DNA of 64,000 nucleotides from UBA8752 sp965657965 (GCA_965657965.1 CBFHQM010000001.1:1-64000), one strand, 5' to 3'; shown: positions 16,008 to 25,721, numbered from the stretch's first letter. The notes: generated by a model from the sequence alone, not told the origin. Numbers and translations are program-made.

Positions 16008-17019
16008 GCACCCCGTTGATTCCGGCCAAGATTCGCTCAGGGGACACCCGCTGGATACAAGGGACTGTATGCCGGCACCGGTCGCCCAGTCGGCTGCAAG
16101 GGCGTGTCCGCAATGGTTCTTCGGGCTCCAATTGAACGGTTGCCGGATGCGGTTTCCAAGGCCCCATGCCCAATGCGGGCGAGGTGCAACCCCACACCAC
16201 CACCATGGGAATGTTGAGCGCTGCACCTGCATGCATCGCGCCCGTATCTCCAGCAACCAAAACATCCGCCTTGGCCATGGCCAAAAAGGTCGTGGTCCAA
16301 TTGGCTTGACCACAGAGTGACGAGACACCAGACTGCACACCACATAGCCTTTCGGCCAATGCCTGTTCATCGGGACCCCCAATCAAAGTGACGCTCCTGT
16401 TTTCATTGCGAAGCCCGGCGATCACCTCCAACCAGTGCGATTCGGGAATGGCCTTCCCCGCGTGTGCTGCGCCCAAAGCCAGAAATGCGCCTCCCCCCCT
16501 TTCCTGCGCGGGCAACACAGGCAATTTCAGTGCAGACTCCCCGTTCGTGGCCAATGCGGCTTGAGCGTCTCCAAAAGGCCGCAACGTATCCAAATAACGT
16601 TCGACCACGTGTTGGCCAGCCAGCCGATCCAGCCCGGTACGTACCAACAGAATTTTGTGAAAACTGCGTTTGTCAACGGTCAAGTCCAAAGTCCGCCCTT
16701 CGCCCGCCCTCAGCGCCCGCTTCACAAACCCCGAACGCGCATTGGCATGCAGGTCCACGACATAGTGAAAACCCACCTCCTTCAAGCCCTGCTCCACTTC
16801 GGCAGTCGTCCGGTCGATTTCCCAAACGCGATGAACGCCTTCCAGCCCTTTGACCGCCGCAGAAAATGACCGCTTGGTCAGAAAGTGAACCTCTGCAACC
16901 CCATCAATCAAGGCATGAAGCGCCCGAATGACGGGAGAAGTCAGGATAACATCCCCCATGCTCGAAAACCGAACCACGAGGATGCGCGTTACTGCCGGGT
17001 GAGAATCAGGCCCATTCAC
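15988..17019 (-). CDS. Glycosyltransferase family 9 (heptosyltransferase-like)
   Basis: 343 residues. Motifs of ADP-heptose:LPS heptosyltransferases are present: ILVVRFSSMGDVILTSPV at the N-terminus, HVVERYLD in the middle, and the donor-site VLVAGDTGAMHAGAALNIP near residue 255. The protein is predicted to add a sugar to the inner LPS core or another surface glycan in the cytosol. The start is GTG at 17019, five bases after TACCTTTC, another -7-like box close to the start. The 3' end overlaps the convergent thioesterase by 20 bases, an unusually tight arrangement. Confidence 0.88.
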   Translation of the reverse strand: MNGPDSHPAVTRILVVRFSSMGDVILTSPVIRALHALIDGVAEVHFLTKRSFSAAVKGLEGVHRVWEIDRTTAEVEQGLKEVGFHYVVDLHANARSGFVKRALRAGEGRTLDLTVDKRSFHKILLVRTGLDRLAGQHVVERYLDTLRPFGDAQAALATNGESALKLPVLPAQERGGGAFLALGAAHAGKAIPESHWLEVIAGLRNENRSVTLIGGPDEQALAERLCGVQSGVSSLCGQANWTTTFLAMAKADVLVAGDTGAMHAGAALNIPMVVVWGCTSPALGMGPWKPHPATVQLEPEEPLRTRPCSRLGDRCRHTVPCIQRVSPERILAGINGVLNQTAP

Positions 17020-17046
17020 AACGGGAAAGGTACTTCCCGAAATGCA

Positions 17047-17076
17047 GGAAGCCGCCCCCGGGTGGGGGCGGCTTCC
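17047..17076 (-). terminator. Strong GC hairpin downstream of the giant T9SS gene
   Basis: A perfect 13-bp stem (GGAAGCCGCCCCC / GGGGGCGGCTTCC) with a four-base loop lies 42 bases after the stop of the giant gene. No T-run follows on either strand, so intrinsic termination is likely but not textbook. Confidence 0.6.
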
Positions 17077-17079
17077 GCC

Positions 17080-17110
17080 TCAAGCGATTTGGTTAAACGC
17101 TATCCTCTGT
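17080..17110. repeat. Direct repeat copy 1 flanking the giant gene
   Basis: On the + strand: TCAAGCGATTTGGTTAAACG, then C and TATCCTCTG. It matches the copy at 25444-25478 at 20 of 21 positions with a one-base length difference, followed by TATCCTC in both. Confidence 0.65.
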
Positions 17111-17117
17111 TCCGGAA

Positions 17118-20100
17118 TCACTCGGACACAAGAAGCTTTTTGACCACAACGTAGTCAGAGCTTGACAGGCGAACCTGATACATACCTCCAGAGAGTGTGT
17201 TGGCGTCAATGTCGAGCACGTACTGTACGTCTGTGCTCGCATTGCCATCAAACAACTCCTGAACGAACTGGCCGCTCATGGTATACAAGTCGATGCGCAG
17301 GCGCATGTTGTTGTTCACCAAGAAGCCAAGTGTGCTGTAATCGTTCGTTGGGTTCGGCTGCAGACCTGTGATGCGGATCGGATCCTTCAAGCTGGCAACA
17401 CCACCGGTGATGTCAGAAGGAGCATGTGTGCCGCCTCCGCTCACCGTCACGTTGTCGAGGTTGTCGAACTCACCTGTACCGAGGTCGGTATAAGCGAAGT
17501 CCGTGCTGTTTCCACAATCATCGGTGATGGTGTAGCTGTAGTCAATCTGCCATCCGAGGCAGCAGTCGAGGTCAAAGAAGATGTCACCACTAGAAGACAC
17601 CATGCCTTGGCTCGCACCGTCCACCACGAGCTCACCGCTGTAGAAGAACCAAGCACTACCACCGTAGTTCTCGTTCTTGTTGTTGGCGCCTTCACCGATC
17701 TGGAGACCATAGTAAGCGTTCAACGGCTGGTGCTGCAGAGCGAACTCAGAGCCAGCGAAGGTTCCTGTTCCGCTCATGGTACCATTTGCCATCACGTAGT
17801 AGATCCATTCTGTCCAGATCTCGATGCCTGGGAAGATGTCGGCGCAGTCCTTCTTGTAGTTCTGCATGCCGGGGAGATCCAACCACTCGTTCCAATCGTG
17901 ACCACCGTCGTAAGTCGCGTCGAAGATGAATCCACCTCCAATGCCGTCTTCCACTTCCAACACAATGCGCATGGTGCTGTCTGGGGCCATTTCCACAATG
18001 CTGCTTCCTCCGGAAACGATGGTGAAGGACTCACCACCTGGGAAGTTGAACAAGCGGACGGCCTCTGGATCGCGATCGTCGCAAGTCTCACCATTGTCTG
18101 TCGCCTCCACGTCGGAAGGCATGCAGAAGTTGGCGATGTCCGCAGTTGGCAAGTAACCAGCTTCCACAGAAGAGAAGTCAAGCGTCACTTCGCTGTCGCA
18201 GTTGTCAGCATATTCCACGTCGCAAGGCGCAGGAATCTGGATGAAGTCGAAGATGTCGTTGATGCCATTCTGGTTGTCATCACCGCAAGCGTACTCCACC
18301 GTCTCGTTGTTGCCGATGCCACATGTAGCGGTGAACTGCGGGGCCATTTCGTCGAGGACGGTGATGTCCTGGCTCATGGTCACTGTGTTCTCGTTGCCAC
18401 AATCATCGGTTGCCACGCTCGTCCATGTGCGAGTGAAGGTGTAGCTGCCCTCGGCCGCTGCATCTCCGTCGTTGCATGTGTATGCGTTCGGGCTGTCCAT
18501 GTGCGTCAACACATTGGCAACATCGCTGTCACAGTTGTCGTCCGTTGTAATGGCAGGCACGCCTGTGGCCGCATCGCTGCGGTCGGTGGCGCAATCGCCA
18601 TCGAGGTACAGGGTGACAGCATCCAACGTCTCGATCGTCTGTGAAGGGTTGATGTTGTCTTGCAACGTGATCAATTGATCCACAGATGTCGATGTGCTGT
18701 TTCCGCAATCGTCGGTCACCGTGAAGGAGAACGTACGCGTGAACACGTAGCTTCCGTCGAGTTGATCGTCGTCGCCACTGCACGTGTACTGAGGCGCACT
18801 GTCGCTGAATGAAGTCTCCACTGTGACATCGCTGTCACATGCATCGCTCGATGTTTGCGAAGCGTATCCGAGGGCGTCGGTGCTCAAGTCCGCGGAGCAG
18901 TCAGCATCGAGCTGTACCACTTGATCCGCTGGAGCTGTTGCACTCAAGAGTGGGTTGGTCTCATCCGTCACCGTAATGGTCTGGATGTGGTCCTCGCTGC
19001 TCTCGTTGCCACAATCATCCGTTGCAGTGGCTGTCCAAGTACGTGTAAAGGTGTAGCTGCCTTCTGCGGTGCCGTCAGCATCGCTGCAGGTGAACTCCAA
19101 TGGGCTGTCCACATAAACAATGGCAATCGCCACGTTGCTGTCGCAGTTGTCATCGGCTGTTGCCGTGGCCTGTCCAGCTGCAGCAGGAGACACATCTACG
19201 GTGCAATCGTCTGCCAATGCCGTCATGTAGGTGTCGGGGCAGCTGATGTCCACCGTTGGGTTGATCTCGTCATTCACAGTAAAGGACTGATCGTGAGTCA
19301 ACGTGGTCTCGTTTCCACTGTCATCGCACGCCACGGCTGTCCATGAGCGTGTGAAGGTGTAACTGCCTTCCGCAGCTCCGTCAGAACCATCGCAACCGTA
19401 GAGAGGAGCGCTGTCGCTGTGGGAAATGCTGATGGTCACGTCTCCGTCACAATTGTCTGAAGCGCTGGCCGTCACCATGTCCAAGCTGAGGTCTGCCTCG
19501 CAGGCTTCGTTCAACAATTCGGTGCGGTCCGCTGGCCAATCCACGCTCAAGCTTGGATCAATGGCGTCCAACACAGTGATGATGTGCTCACAGTAGCTGT
19601 CTGCTTTCCAGTTCTCGTTTTCACAAGCGTCCTCCGCGTAAAAGACACGGGTGAACTGGTAGCTTCCGTTGTGGGCTGCGTCTTCGTCTCCGTAGACGTA
19701 ATCCGCACCATCCGTGCTGCAAGTGCCGGGCAGGTCCATAAAGCTCACGTCTTCGTGCCACACCTCTGGGTTGCTATCACAGTTGTCGGTCACCGTTGCC
19801 ATTCCTGTAACGTCCGTACTCAAATCTGTTGAGCAGTTCTCGTCGAGGTAGACCGTGATGTCCGTTGGGCAGAAGTCAAACTCAGGAGCGAGCGTGTCGA
19901 CTGTCGCCACATACTGGATGGCAGACTCAGACTCGTTTCCGTCGTCGTCCGTCACAGTCCAAATCCGGACATATGTGCCTGGGCAAGACCCTGAAGTGAG
20001 GAAGGCCATTGTGATGGTGTAATCCAATTCGCTGTCGCAGTTGTCACTGGCGTGCAATGGCAAGACAGAAATGTCATATGGATCTGGAATGTCTCCACAA

Positions 20101-23100
20101 GTGATTGGCGCTGGGTACAATTCCATGGGGTTGCCATCGAACATCGGAGCCTCCTCGTCTGTGAAGGTGATGATCTGATCGCATTCCCGAACGATGCTGT
20201 TCCCGCAGTTGTCTTCGGCTGTGACCGTGAAAGAACGGGTCACAGTGTAGCTGCCCTCGGGGTTGCTGTCGCAGTTGGTACAGTTCGATACGGCCACATC
20301 CGAGTAGGTAAAGGTCACCGTAACATCAGCATCACAGTTGTCGCTTGTCGTCCAAGTGGGCTCACCATTTGAGGTCAAGCTAAGGTCACCGTCTGCGTAA
20401 CAAACGTTGCTCCACAACATGTCTCCTGGGCAGGCAATCTCTAGCTCAGGGTTAGTGGTGTCTTCCACTTCGATGGTCTGAGACTGACTGTGCACGTTGC
20501 CTGCGCAATCCACCGTCTCCCAAGTGCGCACCAAGGTGTAGGTGTCTTCGCAAGCGCCATCGGTCCGAACCTCACCTATGTAGGTGATTTCGTTTGTGTC
20601 GTGGCAATTGTCTGCAGAAGACAAGGTGCTGATCGCTGCCAAAGCAGGCACTGCATCACATTCAACAGTCACGTCCGCAGGGAACGCGGTGAATTCTGGT
20701 GCGGTTGTGTCCTCAATGGTGATGTACTGAACATGCTCGGTGTAGTTCTCTGAGCAGTCAGACGTGCTGTACGTACGCTTGATGGTGTACTCCTCCAAGC
20801 AAGGCGTTGTGAGAATCAGGTCAGTGTAAGTCACCACGGCTTCTGCGTCGCAGTTGTCCATGGCTTCTGCATGAAGACCATCACCAGGTGTGTATTCAGG
20901 GACGGCGTAGAACTCGCCCAACTCGTGCTGAACAAAGCCAGTCAAGTCAGCGTCGCTGCACTGCATCGTCAAATCAGCAGAGGCCAACGTCCACTCCGCT
21001 GCTGTGCGGTCAACGACCACCACAATTTGCTGGAAGGAGGACATGTTTCCACACTTGTCATAAGCCGTGTAGTCGATGATGTAGTCATCCCAGCAACCTG
21101 CTGAAAGTGGAGTACAGTCCACGTCGACATGATCCAGCTCACAGTTGTCTGTGACGGTCATCAGGCCAACGCTGTTGAGGTAATCATAGTCACAAGAGCC
21201 CCAGAGGTCGCACTCCAATGTGTCCACTCCTTCCGCAAGGAAAGAGGGTGAAATCACGTCTTGGATGTCAATGCGCTGATCGTCAGTATCCGCATTGGCA
21301 TTGCCACAGCTGTCTGTTGCAGCGGCTGTCCAAGTACGGATGATGCTGTAGCAACCTGAGCTGATGCTGTCTACCACCATGTCGCTGTAGTCCATGTTGG
21401 TGTCGGCCAAGTCACAGTTGTCTGCGTAGGATGGTGATCCCTCGCCAGTATTGGTTGGATCGAGGTCGACGTAGCAAAGGCCATTGACATTCAATGTCAC
21501 GTCAGCAGGTGCATCAATGGACACCTCTGGCAACGTGTTGTCTTCGATGGTAATGGCTTGGACATGGTACGTCTGGTTGCCAAAGCAATCCGTGGCCACC
21601 CATGTGCGGTTCAAGACGCGGCAGCTGCTCGCTGTGTAGCTCGCTGTCGTCTGTCCAACGAGTTCAACACACACGTATACTGTGTTGCCGTCGGAAAATC
21701 CAGAAGTGTTGGGGTCAAACCCTGCAGCACAACCATACTCGCTGTCGTCACAGTTGTCTGTGAACAGAACGATCTCGTCTTCAGCGGGATTGTCCAACAA
21801 CCACTGCTCGCTTTCGTCGCAAGTCAAAGTGAGGTCTTCACCTCCAGCCTGATATACAGGAGCGGTGTTGTCGTCACGGGTCACTGTCTGGACCAATTCT
21901 GTCGCGATGAAGCACTGATCGTCAAATGCGATGTAGTGGAAATCCACATACTCGCCTTCTTGGCAATCCGTTGCCATGTCGCAACTGGGCTCCAATGTGG
22001 CAATCACGTCACCGGCGAAGCCCATGGCAGACTCACCTGCAATGGCACCACTCCAGCTGAACCAACCGGAGAAACCGTTGTCATCGCAGTTGTGGTTGTT
22101 GGCTCCGTCTCCCAACTGGAAACCGAAGTACTCACTGGCTGGCTGGTGATTGAAGTGAATCAACGTTCCGAACTGCCAATCTCCAAGACCACCCACAGCA
22201 TATGATGCTGCGTTGTTCAACGTATACATGGTCCACAGGTCTGTATTCACTGCGCAACCATAGTCGTTCTTGAAACCACCTGCCCAGTCAGCACCCACGG
22301 CGCGTCCTTCAAAGAAGAGGTGAATCTCCAAGCGCAAGTTGTTGTTGTCTTTGTCCATGACCACACCTTCCAAAATGGCCGTGCCATTCTCGTATTGGGT
22401 CAAGGAAACACCGCCGTTGTCAACGTCTTCGATGAAGTAGTGACCCGCGCTCATGTCTCCATTCATGTCGTAGAACTGGAGCAATGCATCCGAACCGTTG
22501 TTGAAGTTGGCGTCATCACCAGCCGTCAGCACATTCCAGCCTTGACTGGATCCGCCACCTGAACAAATCTGGTTGCGTCCATCTACCCGGGCCTTGACGG
22601 TGACCACCTCATCCAATTCGAGGTCGTTGCACGCAAAACCAGTTGCAGAAGCGGCCGTGGCAGCGACCAAGTCGCCCTCGCACTCCACCGTGTAGTCTGC
22701 CAAGTCTCCGTCGATGTCCAACGAAGCACATCCCAAGCAAGGGTCTGCGCTGTCGAGCGGAATCACAGCACCCAAGGCATACAGGAAGCTGTTTCCATTG
22801 AACTGGAACGCGCCTGCATCAATCAAGAAGACATCGCCGCCAGCATTTTCAAGTCGGCCTTGTCCACCGGCTTCGGTGTAAGTGAACTCTTCACCATAGT
22901 AGTTAGAGTAGGCACCTCCCTCCTGCATTTCTGAGCAGAGACCTGGGAACACGTGACCTGCAATCAAGTCGCCAAGCACTTCTTGAGACAGTGTATTCAA
23001 GTTGTAACCCGCTTCATCCCATGCGCCATTGGATGGCAAGAAGATTGAACCGCAATCCTCATCTTCAACCGCTGGACCGAAGATGTCACCCAAACCGAGC

Positions 23101-25442
23101 ATGATGAGCGCCGCCACCAAATCGTCAGAAGGGTTATCAATCGCATCGTTCAACAAAGAAGCTGAACTGTCGATCATTGCGCCTTCAGAAAGAGCCACGG
23201 CAATGGCGCCACCTTCTGGGTTCAAGGACTCATCCTCGTTGCAAATCCCATCTTGATCAAGGTCATTCAAACATGCACTTGAGCAATCAACGTAATCGGC
23301 ACCATAGAGGTCGATAGGATACTGACACTCCCCTGCATCCGTTGCAAAGGCGTTGTAGTTACACGCATCTTCTTCTTGGCAACCTACGATTTCGAAGGGG
23401 TCGCAAGTGCCATCGCCGTCTGTGTCGATCAAGCACTCACCATCGCAGTTATAGCCTTCGTCTGCAAAGTCACAGGCTCCTGCGTCTGTTGCGTTTATGT
23501 CATAATTACAAGCTGTGTCATCCTGGCATCCAACAATCTCGTCCTCGTCGCAAACACCATCCTGGTCAGCGTCGTTGTAGCATGCGCCATCGCAATCAAG
23601 ATTGGTAATCCCGTTGTTCACATCGGCTGGATACTCACAAAGAGAGTTGTCCGTGTCTGTAAAATCACCTGCGTTACAAGCCTCAGGGTCAGTGCAACCC
23701 GCGGACTCGTCTTCATCACATACACCGTCCTCGTCCGCATCGTTCAAACACGCTCCGTCACAATCCACATAATCCACGCCGTAGGCGTCAATTGGATAAG
23801 TGCAACTGCCGTCGTTGTCTGTAGCATCAGCACTGTAGTTACAAGCCTGACCATCCGTACATCCGGCGACTTCGTTCTCGTCGCACACCAAGTCTCCATC
23901 GGCATCGTTCAGGCAGTTGCCATCACAATCCACGACGTTGTTGGGGTATCCATCAGGATAGGCACACAAGCTATTGTCGATGTCGCTAAAGTCACCCGCA
24001 TTGCAGGCCTCAGGGTCCGTACAACCTGCAGTCTCATCTGCATCACAAATGCCATCATTGTCTGCATCGTTGTCCACGATTTCGCCATCCACACAAGAAT
24101 CACAGATGCCGTCGATGAAGGTGCAACCTCCATCGTCGATGGTGGCAGCAGAATCGTAGTTACAAGCCGTGTTGTCCGTACAACCCGCGCATGTCAAGAA
24201 TTCACATGAACCGTTGTCGTCGGTGGCCAAGGGATTGTAGTTGCACGCTCCGCTGTTTTGGCAACCTTCGATTTCGTCTTCGTCACAAACCAAGTCACCA
24301 TCAGCGTCGTTCAAGCAATTCCCATCGCAATCAAGTCCAGCACCAGCAAACTCGCATGTCCCTGCATCTGTTGCGTCAGCATTGTAGTTACAAGCTGAAT
24401 CATCTTCACAGCCCACGATCTCATTCTCGTCGCACACGCCGTCTTCGTCGGCGTCATTCAAGCAGTTGCCGTCGCAATCGAGACCAGCGTCCGCGAACTC
24501 ACATGTACCGTCGTCGGTCGCAAGAGGGTTGAAGTTACAGGCCGTTGCATCCTGGCAACCGACCACCTCGTCTTCATCACACACGAGATCATTGTCGCTG
24601 TCATTCAAACAAGCACAGTCGCAGTCCACGTTTGAAGCACCATTACAGATGTCCTGTGGATACAGACAAGATCCATCGTTGACTGTCGCGTCAGGGTTGT
24701 AGTTGCACGCGTCTGCAGCGTCACACCCTTCGACTGGACCACCTGCACCAAAGAAGAAGGTGTCGCGAAACTCGTCGGAACCATCGCCATTGATGAAAAG
24801 CTGGATATAAACCTGACCACTGACTTCACCTGTTGTGGTGAATTGACCAACCAAAACGCTGAGGTCATCGCCAGCAACACCGTTCGCGTCTCCGTTCAAA
24901 GCATACCATGCTCCTCCAATGCCATCATCGATGGAAATGTTGCCGCCAGCAAGGCCGCCACCGGGATCAAACACAGTCTGCCAGGGATTGTCTGCGGATT
25001 GCACCGTGGCAACCGTCGCTTCCCCGACACTTGCGTTTGGAGCGCTTTCAAGACCAATCGTGACCCAACTGTCATACGCTAGATCTGGATAGACCGCAAA
25101 CAAAGCGGTTTGAATTCCATTGGGCGTGGCCGCTCCGAGCGTTGCCTGATAGAAGTTCGTCGTGGAGTTCACAAAAGTCGGATTCGTCGCATCTCCAGAA
25201 ACGGAAGACAAGAAGTCGCTCTCGTTCACAGTCGTGATGTACAGGCGAGTGGTGCTGTACCCTGTGAGGTCAGTCACGCCGAGAAGACCGACCAACTGGC
25301 CAATGTTTTCGGTGACGACGACAGTTTCGAGTCCATAACCCTCAGGGGCAGGAGCCGAATTGATCGCGACTTGTTGTTGGGAGAAAATGGCAGTCAAACA
25401 GCAAAAAAGGGCTGCGACCAATGTGATGGACTTAGACATCAT
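17118..25442 (-). CDS. Giant multidomain secreted T9SS (type A sorting) protein
   Basis: About 2,774 residues from the ATG at 25442; an in-frame TTG at 25451 is possible. A signal peptide (SKSITLVAALFCCLTAIFSQ) leads to an N-terminal domain, ten Cys/Asp-rich repeats (about 240-740), a FAS1-like segment (about 745-900, with IFLPSNGAWDE), a domain A (about 950-1155), a dozen or more Ig/HYR-like modules built on DNCD ... YTFTRTW ... DDCGN ... ITVTDETNP, a second copy of domain A (about 2455-2630), and a T9SS type A C-terminal domain (LSGGMYQVRLSSSDYVVVKK). It should be exported by Sec, cross the outer membrane by T9SS and be attached to the surface. The many Asp-rich loops suggest Ca2+ binding. 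Function is likely adhesive but not shown. Confidence 0.88.
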   Translation of the reverse strand: MMSKSITLVAALFCCLTAIFSQQQVAINSAPAPEGYGLETVVVTENIGQLVGLLGVTDLTGYSTTRLYITTVNESDFLSSVSGDATNPTFVNSTTNFYQATLGAATPNGIQTALFAVYPDLAYDSWVTIGLESAPNASVGEATVATVQSADNPWQTVFDPGGGLAGGNISIDDGIGGAWYALNGDANGVAGDDLSVLVGQFTTTGEVSGQVYIQLFINGDGSDEFRDTFFFGAGGPVEGCDAADACNYNPDATVNDGSCLYPQDICNGASNVDCDCACLNDSDNDLVCDEDEVVGCQDATACNFNPLATDDGTCEFADAGLDCDGNCLNDADEDGVCDENEIVGCEDDSACNYNADATDAGTCEFAGAGLDCDGNCLNDADGDLVCDEDEIEGCQNSGACNYNPLATDDNGSCEFLTCAGCTDNTACNYDSAATIDDGGCTFIDGICDSCVDGEIVDNDADNDGICDADETAGCTDPEACNAGDFSDIDNSLCAYPDGYPNNVVDCDGNCLNDADGDLVCDENEVAGCTDGQACNYSADATDNDGSCTYPIDAYGVDYVDCDGACLNDADEDGVCDEDESAGCTDPEACNAGDFTDTDNSLCEYPADVNNGITNLDCDGACYNDADQDGVCDEDEIVGCQDDTACNYDINATDAGACDFADEGYNCDGECLIDTDGDGTCDPFEIVGCQEEDACNYNAFATDAGECQYPIDLYGADYVDCSSACLNDLDQDGICNEDESLNPEGGAIAVALSEGAMIDSSASLLNDAIDNPSDDLVAALIMLGLGDIFGPAVEDEDCGSIFLPSNGAWDEAGYNLNTLSQEVLGDLIAGHVFPGLCSEMQEGGAYSNYYGEEFTYTEAGGQGRLENAGGDVFLIDAGAFQFNGNSFLYALGAVIPLDSADPCLGCASLDIDGDLADYTVECEGDLVAATAASATGFACNDLELDEVVTVKARVDGRNQICSGGGSSQGWNVLTAGDDANFNNGSDALLQFYDMNGDMSAGHYFIEDVDNGGVSLTQYENGTAILEGVVMDKDNNNLRLEIHLFFEGRAVGADWAGGFKNDYGCAVNTDLWTMYTLNNAASYAVGGLGDWQFGTLIHFNHQPASEYFGFQLGDGANNHNCDDNGFSGWFSWSGAIAGESAMGFAGDVIATLEPSCDMATDCQEGEYVDFHYIAFDDQCFIATELVQTVTRDDNTAPVYQAGGEDLTLTCDESEQWLLDNPAEDEIVLFTDNCDDSEYGCAAGFDPNTSGFSDGNTVYVCVELVGQTTASYTASSCRVLNRTWVATDCFGNQTYHVQAITIEDNTLPEVSIDAPADVTLNVNGLCYVDLDPTNTGEGSPSYADNCDLADTNMDYSDMVVDSISSGCYSIIRTWTAAATDSCGNANADTDDQRIDIQDVISPSFLAEGVDTLECDLWGSCDYDYLNSVGLMTVTDNCELDHVDVDCTPLSAGCWDDYIIDYTAYDKCGNMSSFQQIVVVVDRTAAEWTLASADLTMQCSDADLTGFVQHELGEFYAVPEYTPGDGLHAEAMDNCDAEAVVTYTDLILTTPCLEEYTIKRTYSTSDCSENYTEHVQYITIEDTTAPEFTAFPADVTVECDAVPALAAISTLSSADNCHDTNEITYIGEVRTDGACEDTYTLVRTWETVDCAGNVHSQSQTIEVEDTTNPELEIACPGDMLWSNVCYADGDLSLTSNGEPTWTTSDNCDADVTVTFTYSDVAVSNCTNCDSNPEGSYTVTRSFTVTAEDNCGNSIVRECDQIITFTDEEAPMFDGNPMELYPAPITCGDIPDPYDISVLPLHASDNCDSELDYTITMAFLTSGSCPGTYVRIWTVTDDDGNESESAIQYVATVDTLAPEFDFCPTDITVYLDENCSTDLSTDVTGMATVTDNCDSNPEVWHEDVSFMDLPGTCSTDGADYVYGDEDAAHNGSYQFTRVFYAEDACENENWKADSYCEHIITVLDAIDPSLSVDWPADRTELLNEACEADLSLDMVTASASDNCDGDVTISISHSDSAPLYGCDGSDGAAEGSYTFTRSWTAVACDDSGNETTLTHDQSFTVNDEINPTVDISCPDTYMTALADDCTVDVSPAAAGQATATADDNCDSNVAIAIVYVDSPLEFTCSDADGTAEGSYTFTRTWTATATDDCGNESSEDHIQTITVTDETNPLLSATAPADQVVQLDADCSADLSTDALGYASQTSSDACDSDVTVETSFSDSAPQYTCSGDDDQLDGSYVFTRTFSFTVTDDCGNSTSTSVDQLITLQDNINPSQTIETLDAVTLYLDGDCATDRSDAATGVPAITTDDNCDSDVANVLTHMDSPNAYTCNDGDAAAEGSYTFTRTWTSVATDDCGNENTVTMSQDITVLDEMAPQFTATCGIGNNETVEYACGDDNQNGINDIFDFIQIPAPCDVEYADNCDSEVTLDFSSVEAGYLPTADIANFCMPSDVEATDNGETCDDRDPEAVRLFNFPGGESFTIVSGGSSIVEMAPDSTMRIVLEVEDGIGGGFIFDATYDGGHDWNEWLDLPGMQNYKKDCADIFPGIEIWTEWIYYVMANGTMSGTGTFAGSEFALQHQPLNAYYGLQIGEGANNKNENYGGSAWFFYSGELVVDGASQGMVSSSGDIFFDLDCCLGWQIDYSYTITDDCGNSTDFAYTDLGTGEFDNLDNVTVSGGGTHAPSDITGGVASLKDPIRITGLQPNPTNDYSTLGFLVNNNMRLRIDLYTMSGQFVQELFDGNASTDVQYVLDIDANTLSGGMYQVRLSSSDYVVVKKLLVSE
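18190..21900 (-). repeat. Array of Ig/HYR-like modules in the giant protein
   Basis: About twelve to fourteen modules of 80-110 residues, each with ADNCDSDVT, GSYTFTRTWTA, TDDCGN and ITVTDETNP-like blocks. Modules toward the C-terminus (nt 18,300-19,500) are the most alike, which suggests recent duplication. Confidence 0.8.
23228..24728 (-). repeat. Ten tandem Cys/Asp-rich repeats in the giant protein
   Basis: Each unit of about 45-55 residues begins GCxDxxACNYN, continues ATDDGTCEF, then DCDGNCLNDADGDLVCDEDE. Cysteine spacing is regular and the DxDxDG-like Asp clusters resemble thrombospondin type 3/EF-hand calcium loops. Some units have ACNAGDFSDIDNS in place of ACNYNADAT. These are coding repeats, not CRISPR. 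Confidence 0.85.
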
Positions 25443-25443
25443 G

Positions 25444-25478
25444 TCAAGCAATTTGGTTAACGCGGTTTGGTATCCTCA
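25444..25478. repeat. Direct repeat copy 2 flanking the giant gene
   Basis: On the + strand: TCAAGCAATTTGGTTAACGC, then GGTTTGG and TATCCTCAG. The copy lies directly upstream of the giant gene's start and matches 17080-17110, with six extra bases before TATCCTC. Confidence 0.65.
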
Positions 25479-25721
25479 GACAAGGATGCAGTGAATTTAC
25501 TTCTCAGATTGCGCTTCTCCTCTAACGCCCACAAACTCGCACCAGCTCTTTTTCGGGATAAAGTCTATTTCGTCTACGTTTTTTTGTTTTTCGTCGAAAC
25601 TTATGATTCGGAAGCGCTGTGTATAATATCTCTCCTGACAAGGAAACCCTCCTCCCGCCTTCCATTTCTCTTCCCTTTTAATTTCCGTTGAATTGAATCT
25701 CAGAAGCCACCTAGTTTTGAC

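Noticed and set aside
17424..18644. Long antisense open frame (about 400 codons) on the + strand across the giant gene
   Set aside because: It follows the repeated codons of the Ig modules on the other strand, has no recognisable domain, and the sense gene is complete with signal and sorting domains.
23228..24728. Regular spaced repeats that could suggest a CRISPR array
   Set aside because: Units are imperfect, coding in one frame and give a Cys-patterned protein; no spacers or cas genes.
25600..25640. TATAAT-like sequence in the A/T-rich gap before tRNA-Phe
   Set aside because: A much better fitting Bacteroidota box (TATCTTTG) lies at 25722-25729; the TATAAT form is not the consensus here.
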